Origin: an uncultured Prevotella sp.
GTDB taxonomy: Bacteria > Bacteroidota > Bacteroidia > Bacteroidales > Bacteroidaceae
Length of the DNA stretch: 9,145 nt
Direction: 5' to 3'
Assembly (NCBI GenBank): GCA_934229335.1
Contig: CAKQDQ010000098.1
Coordinates: 1 to 9,145 of the forward strand
Part shown: positions 6,722-9,145 of the stretch, piece by piece
How the letters are laid out: each line of letters begins with the position of its first letter
Numbering within the stretch: position 1 is the stretch's first letter
Translations under genes and position numbers: made by a program
Notes under the pieces: model-generated
Seen by the model: the letters and a program-made list of their open reading frames with translations, nothing else
The model's database searches: none
What the model was told of the DNA's origin: nothing

Positions 6722-7483
6722 CTAAAATGTTAGAGCTCCGTTTACCCCTATAGCAGAGTTGTTAAGGTTTAATCCTACATTTGATGATCCTCTATATGCT
6801 TCTCCCGAGCCGTTTATAACTGCAGGTTGAAGCCTCAAACTCAAATCGTCGGATATATCAAATTGAGATAGGGAAGCATCTACATAAGCGTCAATTATAG
6901 ACAATGCGTACACACCCAGCATACAGAAGAAGCTGAGATCTCTCCATCTTCTGTATTTGTCTTTACGCGACTTGAATATACTTTTGTAACGTTCTTCGTT
7001 AGAGGCGTTTATGGACGTGCCTAAATGTAAAAATTGAGTATAACTTTTAGTATTTGGGTCATCGTCCATTATGTCGAGGTAGGCCTGCGAATAGTCTAAA
7101 TACATTTGGTTATTCCATCGCATAGCATATATACAGCCAAGGAATCCTCCATATATTATGGGTAGTTTCCAGTATTTCCTGTTGTATATTTGTCCTGCTC
7201 CAGGTAGTACTATAGCTAACCACATTGCCCTTTTGGGGTCGGGTTTCCAGTTGGCCCAGTCTTTTTTCAGTTTCGTGACCTTAACACTTTTGTCTACCAC
7301 AAACATTTTTGCAGAATCTTCTGCTAATGCGAACGAAGGTTCTACAGTAGCACTATCCATATTTATGCCTGTCTGCCTGTCGGAAACCAATGACTGAGCA
7401 TACATCATGGAATAAGTCATGCAGGCAAAAAATAATGTCAGAATTTTTTTATTTATAACATTCCGCATCATGCTTTCACACAT
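6722..7483 (-). CDS. DUF5683 domain membrane protein of unknown function
   Basis: Function unknown. The 253-aa protein has an N-terminal signal-like segment (ILTLFFACMTYSMMYA, 14-29), a variable stretch, then the DUF5683 core beginning KRAMWLAIVLPGAGQIYNRKYWKLPI (84-109). Hydrophobic segments at about 105-121 (LPIIYGGFLGCIYAM) and 183-199 (LSFFCMLGVYALSIIDA) look membrane-spanning. The protein ends in LTF, like many Bacteroidetes envelope proteins with a terminal aromatic residue. Three start codons lie close together: Met1 (7483), Met5 (7471) and Met6 (7468). AAGGA at 7488-7492 sits 4 nt before Met1 and favours it, although the Met5 start gives a cleaner basic signal-peptide head. The gene lies 12 bp after parB and 29 bp before mltD, a placement I know from other Bacteroidetes, suggesting a role at the envelope linked to growth or segregation; that is inference. 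Confidence 0.85.
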   Translation of the reverse strand: MCESMMRNVINKKILTLFFACMTYSMMYAQSLVSDRQTGINMDSATVEPSFALAEDSAKMFVVDKSVKVTKLKKDWANWKPDPKRAMWLAIVLPGAGQIYNRKYWKLPIIYGGFLGCIYAMRWNNQMYLDYSQAYLDIMDDDPNTKSYTQFLHLGTSINASNEERYKSIFKSRKDKYRRWRDLSFFCMLGVYALSIIDAYVDASLSQFDISDDLSLRLQPAVINGSGEAYRGSSNVGLNLNNSAIGVNGALTF

Positions 7484-7487
7484 TTAA

Positions 7488-7492
7488 TCCTT
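7488..7492 (-). promoter_or_regulatory. Shine-Dalgarno-like site for the DUF5683 gene
   Basis: AAGGA on the minus strand lies in the 12-bp gap after the parB stop, 4 nt upstream of the ATG at 7483. Its neighbours have only A-rich leaders, so this is the best ribosome-binding motif in the window and supports the upstream start over Met5 or Met6. Confidence 0.5.
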
Positions 7493-7495
7493 GTT

Positions 7496-8377
7496 TTACC
7501 TGTCAAGCATTGCTATAATCTTCTCTAATTCATCGTCAGATGCGAATGGTATTGTGATTTTTCCTTTACCATTAGCAGAGCAGGTCATCTGCACTTTAAC
7601 AGCAAATTTCTCAGACATTCTATTCCTTAGAGCTTCATATTCCTGTGGCAGTACATTCTTTCCACGAAGAGCCTTTGAAGCTGATTGTAGGTCATCACCG
7701 TTCTTTAGCATATTGACCATTTCCTCCACCTTACGCACAGAATAGCCATGCTTCATAATCTCTTTATACATTTTTATCTGCAAAGAAGGCGAATCTATAG
7801 CAAGCAAAGCTCTTGCGTGTCCCATATCTATTTCCTTTTTTTGCAAAGAAAGCTGTATTTGTGCAGGAAGTCTCAATAGACGGAGATAGTTCGCTATAGC
7901 CGCTCTACTTTTACCGACGCGTTCAGATACCTTTTCTTGTGTCATTCCGTCGTTATCCAATAGATGCTGGTACGCCAATGCAATCTCAATGGCATTCAAA
8001 TCCTCTCGCTGAATATTCTCAACGAGTGCCATTTCCATCACGCTCTCGTCATTAATTGTGCGTATGTAAGCAGGTATTGCTTTGAGTCCAGCTATCTGCG
8101 ATGCCCTCCATCGTCTTTCACCAGCTATTATCTGAAATCTGTTGTCGTCAACCTGTCTCAGGGTTATAGGCTGTATAATACCTATTTCTCTGATGCTTGA
8201 CGCTAATTCCTGTAATGATTGTAGGTCAAATTCTCGTCTGGGCTGGTTAGGATTAGCCTCTATCAGTTCTATAGCTATTTCGTTAATCGTAGAAGAGCCT
8301 TGTGGCTTTACCTCTTCTGTAGATATCAAGGCATCAAGTCCACGTCCTAAAGCATTGTATTTCTTATGTACTGCCAT
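7496..8377 (-). CDS. parB: Chromosome-partitioning protein ParB (Spo0J), CTP-dependent DNA clamp
   Basis: Binds parS sites near the origin, spreads along DNA as a CTP-dependent sliding clamp and stimulates ParA ATPase. At 293 aa it has the usual length. The N-terminal NALGRGLDALI (8-18) is the ParA-contacting segment. The ParB/Srx domain follows, with NPNQPR (42-47), GERRWRA (86-92, CTP-binding box) and ENIQREDLN (120-128). The central helix-turn-helix is MTQEKVSERVGKSRAAIANY (145-164), then LRLP and MGHARALLAI (185-194). A C-terminal dimerisation domain occupies about 243-293. ATG at 8377 is preceded by A-rich AAAAATAAAAT. It lies 48 bp after parA in the same operon. No parS sequence was seen in the window, so the site it binds must be elsewhere on the chromosome. 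Confidence 0.96.
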   Translation of the reverse strand: MAVHKKYNALGRGLDALISTEEVKPQGSSTINEIAIELIEANPNQPRREFDLQSLQELASSIREIGIIQPITLRQVDDNRFQIIAGERRWRASQIAGLKAIPAYIRTINDESVMEMALVENIQREDLNAIEIALAYQHLLDNDGMTQEKVSERVGKSRAAIANYLRLLRLPAQIQLSLQKKEIDMGHARALLAIDSPSLQIKMYKEIMKHGYSVRKVEEMVNMLKNGDDLQSASKALRGKNVLPQEYEALRNRMSEKFAVKVQMTCSANGKGKITIPFASDDELEKIIAMLDR

Positions 8378-8389
8378 ATTTTATTTTTG

Positions 8390-8422
8390 CACTCATTATT
8401 TCCACCTTATGGAAACCGAGTG
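8390..8422 (-). promoter_or_regulatory. Imperfect hairpin between parA and parB
   Basis: TTTCCA (8399-8404) and TGGAAA (8410-8415) pair perfectly around a 5-nt loop. An outer 5-bp stem, CACTC (8390-8394) with GAGTG (8418-8422), is separated from it by an asymmetric 4/2-nt internal loop. The element fills most of the 48-bp gap and ends 12 nt before the parB ATG, where it could affect translation or RNA processing. It has no following U-tract, so a terminator is unlikely, and it lacks the CACGTG core of parS. Confidence 0.35.
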
Positions 8423-8425
8423 AGA

Positions 8426-9145
8426 TTATTTCTGTTCTTTGTTTATAATTTCCTTTGCCAGTGCCAAATAATTTTTGGTACCAACGGCGTCCGCATCATA
8501 TAAAATCACTGGTAACCCATGACTTGGGCACTCTGACAACTTTACGTTACGCTGTATGACTGTTTTGAACACCAGTTCCTGAAAATGTCTCTTTACTTCA
8601 TCGTATATCTGGTTTGCCAAACGCAAGTGGTTGTTGTACATTGTCAGTAGGAAGCCTTCTATTTCCAGTGTTGTGTTCAGTTTCGTCTTAATAATTTTTA
8701 TTGTATTTAGTAATTTACCTATACCCTCGAGAGCAAAATATTCGCACTGTACAGGTATTATCACAGACTGTGCCGCAGTTAATGCGTTAACGGTTATCAA
8801 TCCTAATGACGGTGAGCAGTCTATCAATATATAGTCATAGTCTGCGCGTATAGGCTCAAGAATCTTCTTTAGTACTTTTTCACGAGAAGGAACCGTTAAC
8901 ATCTCAATCTCTGCACCCACAAGATTTATGTGACTTGGTATGATGTCCAAACCATTAATGTCTGTAGTATATATAGCATCTCTTACGTCCGCATGATCTA
9001 TTATACACTCATATAGAGAACAGTCTACCTCTTGAATATCAACTCCTAATCCACTGGAAGCATTAGCCTGTGGGTCTGCGTCAATGACGAGTACCGTTTT
9101 TTCAAGTGTTGCGAGCGATGCTGCAAGGTTTATAGTTGTTGTTGT
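8426..9145 (-). CDS. parA: Chromosome-partitioning ATPase ParA (Soj), N-terminus beyond window
   Basis: Deviant Walker-type ATPase that binds DNA non-specifically as an ATP dimer and, with ParB, segregates the origin region. The visible 239 residues begin TTTTINLAASLA, directly after the Walker A glycines and lysine, so about 16 N-terminal residues are outside the window; full length would be near 255, normal for the family. VLVIDADPQANAS (18-30 of the visible part) is Walker A', and ILIDCSPSLG (106-115) is Walker B. PVQCEYFALEG (131-141) and RNVKLSECPSHG (199-210) are typical family motifs. A TTG at 8950 could be mistaken for a start, but it is an internal codon, since the frame stays open and homologous to the edge. 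The TMYD motif reads TMYN (168-171). It heads the par-mltD operon within this window. Confidence 0.95.
   Translation of the reverse strand, partial: TTTTINLAASLATLEKTVLVIDADPQANASSGLGVDIQEVDCSLYECIIDHADVRDAIYTTDINGLDIIPSHINLVGAEIEMLTVPSREKVLKKILEPIRADYDYILIDCSPSLGLITVNALTAAQSVIIPVQCEYFALEGIGKLLNTIKIIKTKLNTTLEIEGFLLTMYNNHLRLANQIYDEVKRHFQELVFKTVIQRNVKLSECPSHGLPVILYDADAVGTKNYLALAKEIINKEQK

Noticed and set aside
6400..6753. Plus-strand 117-codon frame with a long poly-serine run
   Set aside because: It is the antisense of the acidic GAA/GAG/GAT tract of mltD and has no recognisable protein features.
8390..8422. parS site next to parB
   Set aside because: The palindrome TTTCCA-n5-TGGAAA does not match TGTTTCACGTGAAACA and lacks the central CACGTG.
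8948..8950. TTG as the start of a 174-residue ParA
   Set aside because: The frame continues upstream to the window edge with clear ParA Walker A' sequence, so this is an internal leucine codon.

Overview
The window looks like chromosomal DNA of a Bacteroidota bacterium, most likely Prevotella or a close relative in the Bacteroidales. The base composition is AT-rich, start codons are preceded by A-rich tracts with few Shine-Dalgarno motifs, and the order parA-parB-DUF5683-mltD-rel is one I know from Bacteroides and Prevotella genomes. The genus-level placement is inference from the protein texture and was not searched. All eight genes lie on the minus strand, so transcription runs from high to low coordinates, and both end genes are cut by the window edges.

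Block 1 (9145 down to 5202) is housekeeping: parA (N-terminal ~16 residues missing), parB, a DUF5683 membrane protein, and an MltD-type lytic transglycosylase with LysM. Gaps are 48, 12 and 29 bp, so it reads as one operon joining chromosome segregation with envelope and peptidoglycan functions. A 33-nt imperfect hairpin sits between parA and parB.

A 226-bp gap (4976-5201) separates mltD from rel. It holds a 9-bp inverted repeat followed by six U on the minus strand, a second hairpin that competes with it, and a 34-codon open frame across both. It may be a plain terminator or an attenuation leader for rel.

Block 2 (4975 down to 2726) is a full-length RelA/SpoT homologue (749 aa) with HD, synthetase, TGS, CC/zinc-finger-like and ACT regions.

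Block 3 (2667 down to 1) is catabolic: a secreted CE8 pectin methylesterase, a secreted GH43 endo-arabinanase 2 bp after it, then lactaldehyde reductase fucO (N-terminal 202 residues only). Together they suggest use of pectin and its arabinan side chains. FucO would dispose of the L-lactaldehyde made from rhamnose or fucose. No SusC/SusD, regulator or transporter is in view. The 57-bp gap between rel and the pectinesterase gene shows no convincing terminator, so readthrough is possible.

I found no tRNA, rRNA, CRISPR array, insertion sequence, phage gene or parS site. No gene-free stretch exceeds 300 bp. I do not see a clear new defence or mobile system; the most interesting items are the rel leader structure, the rel/pectin junction and the par-linked DUF5683 gene.
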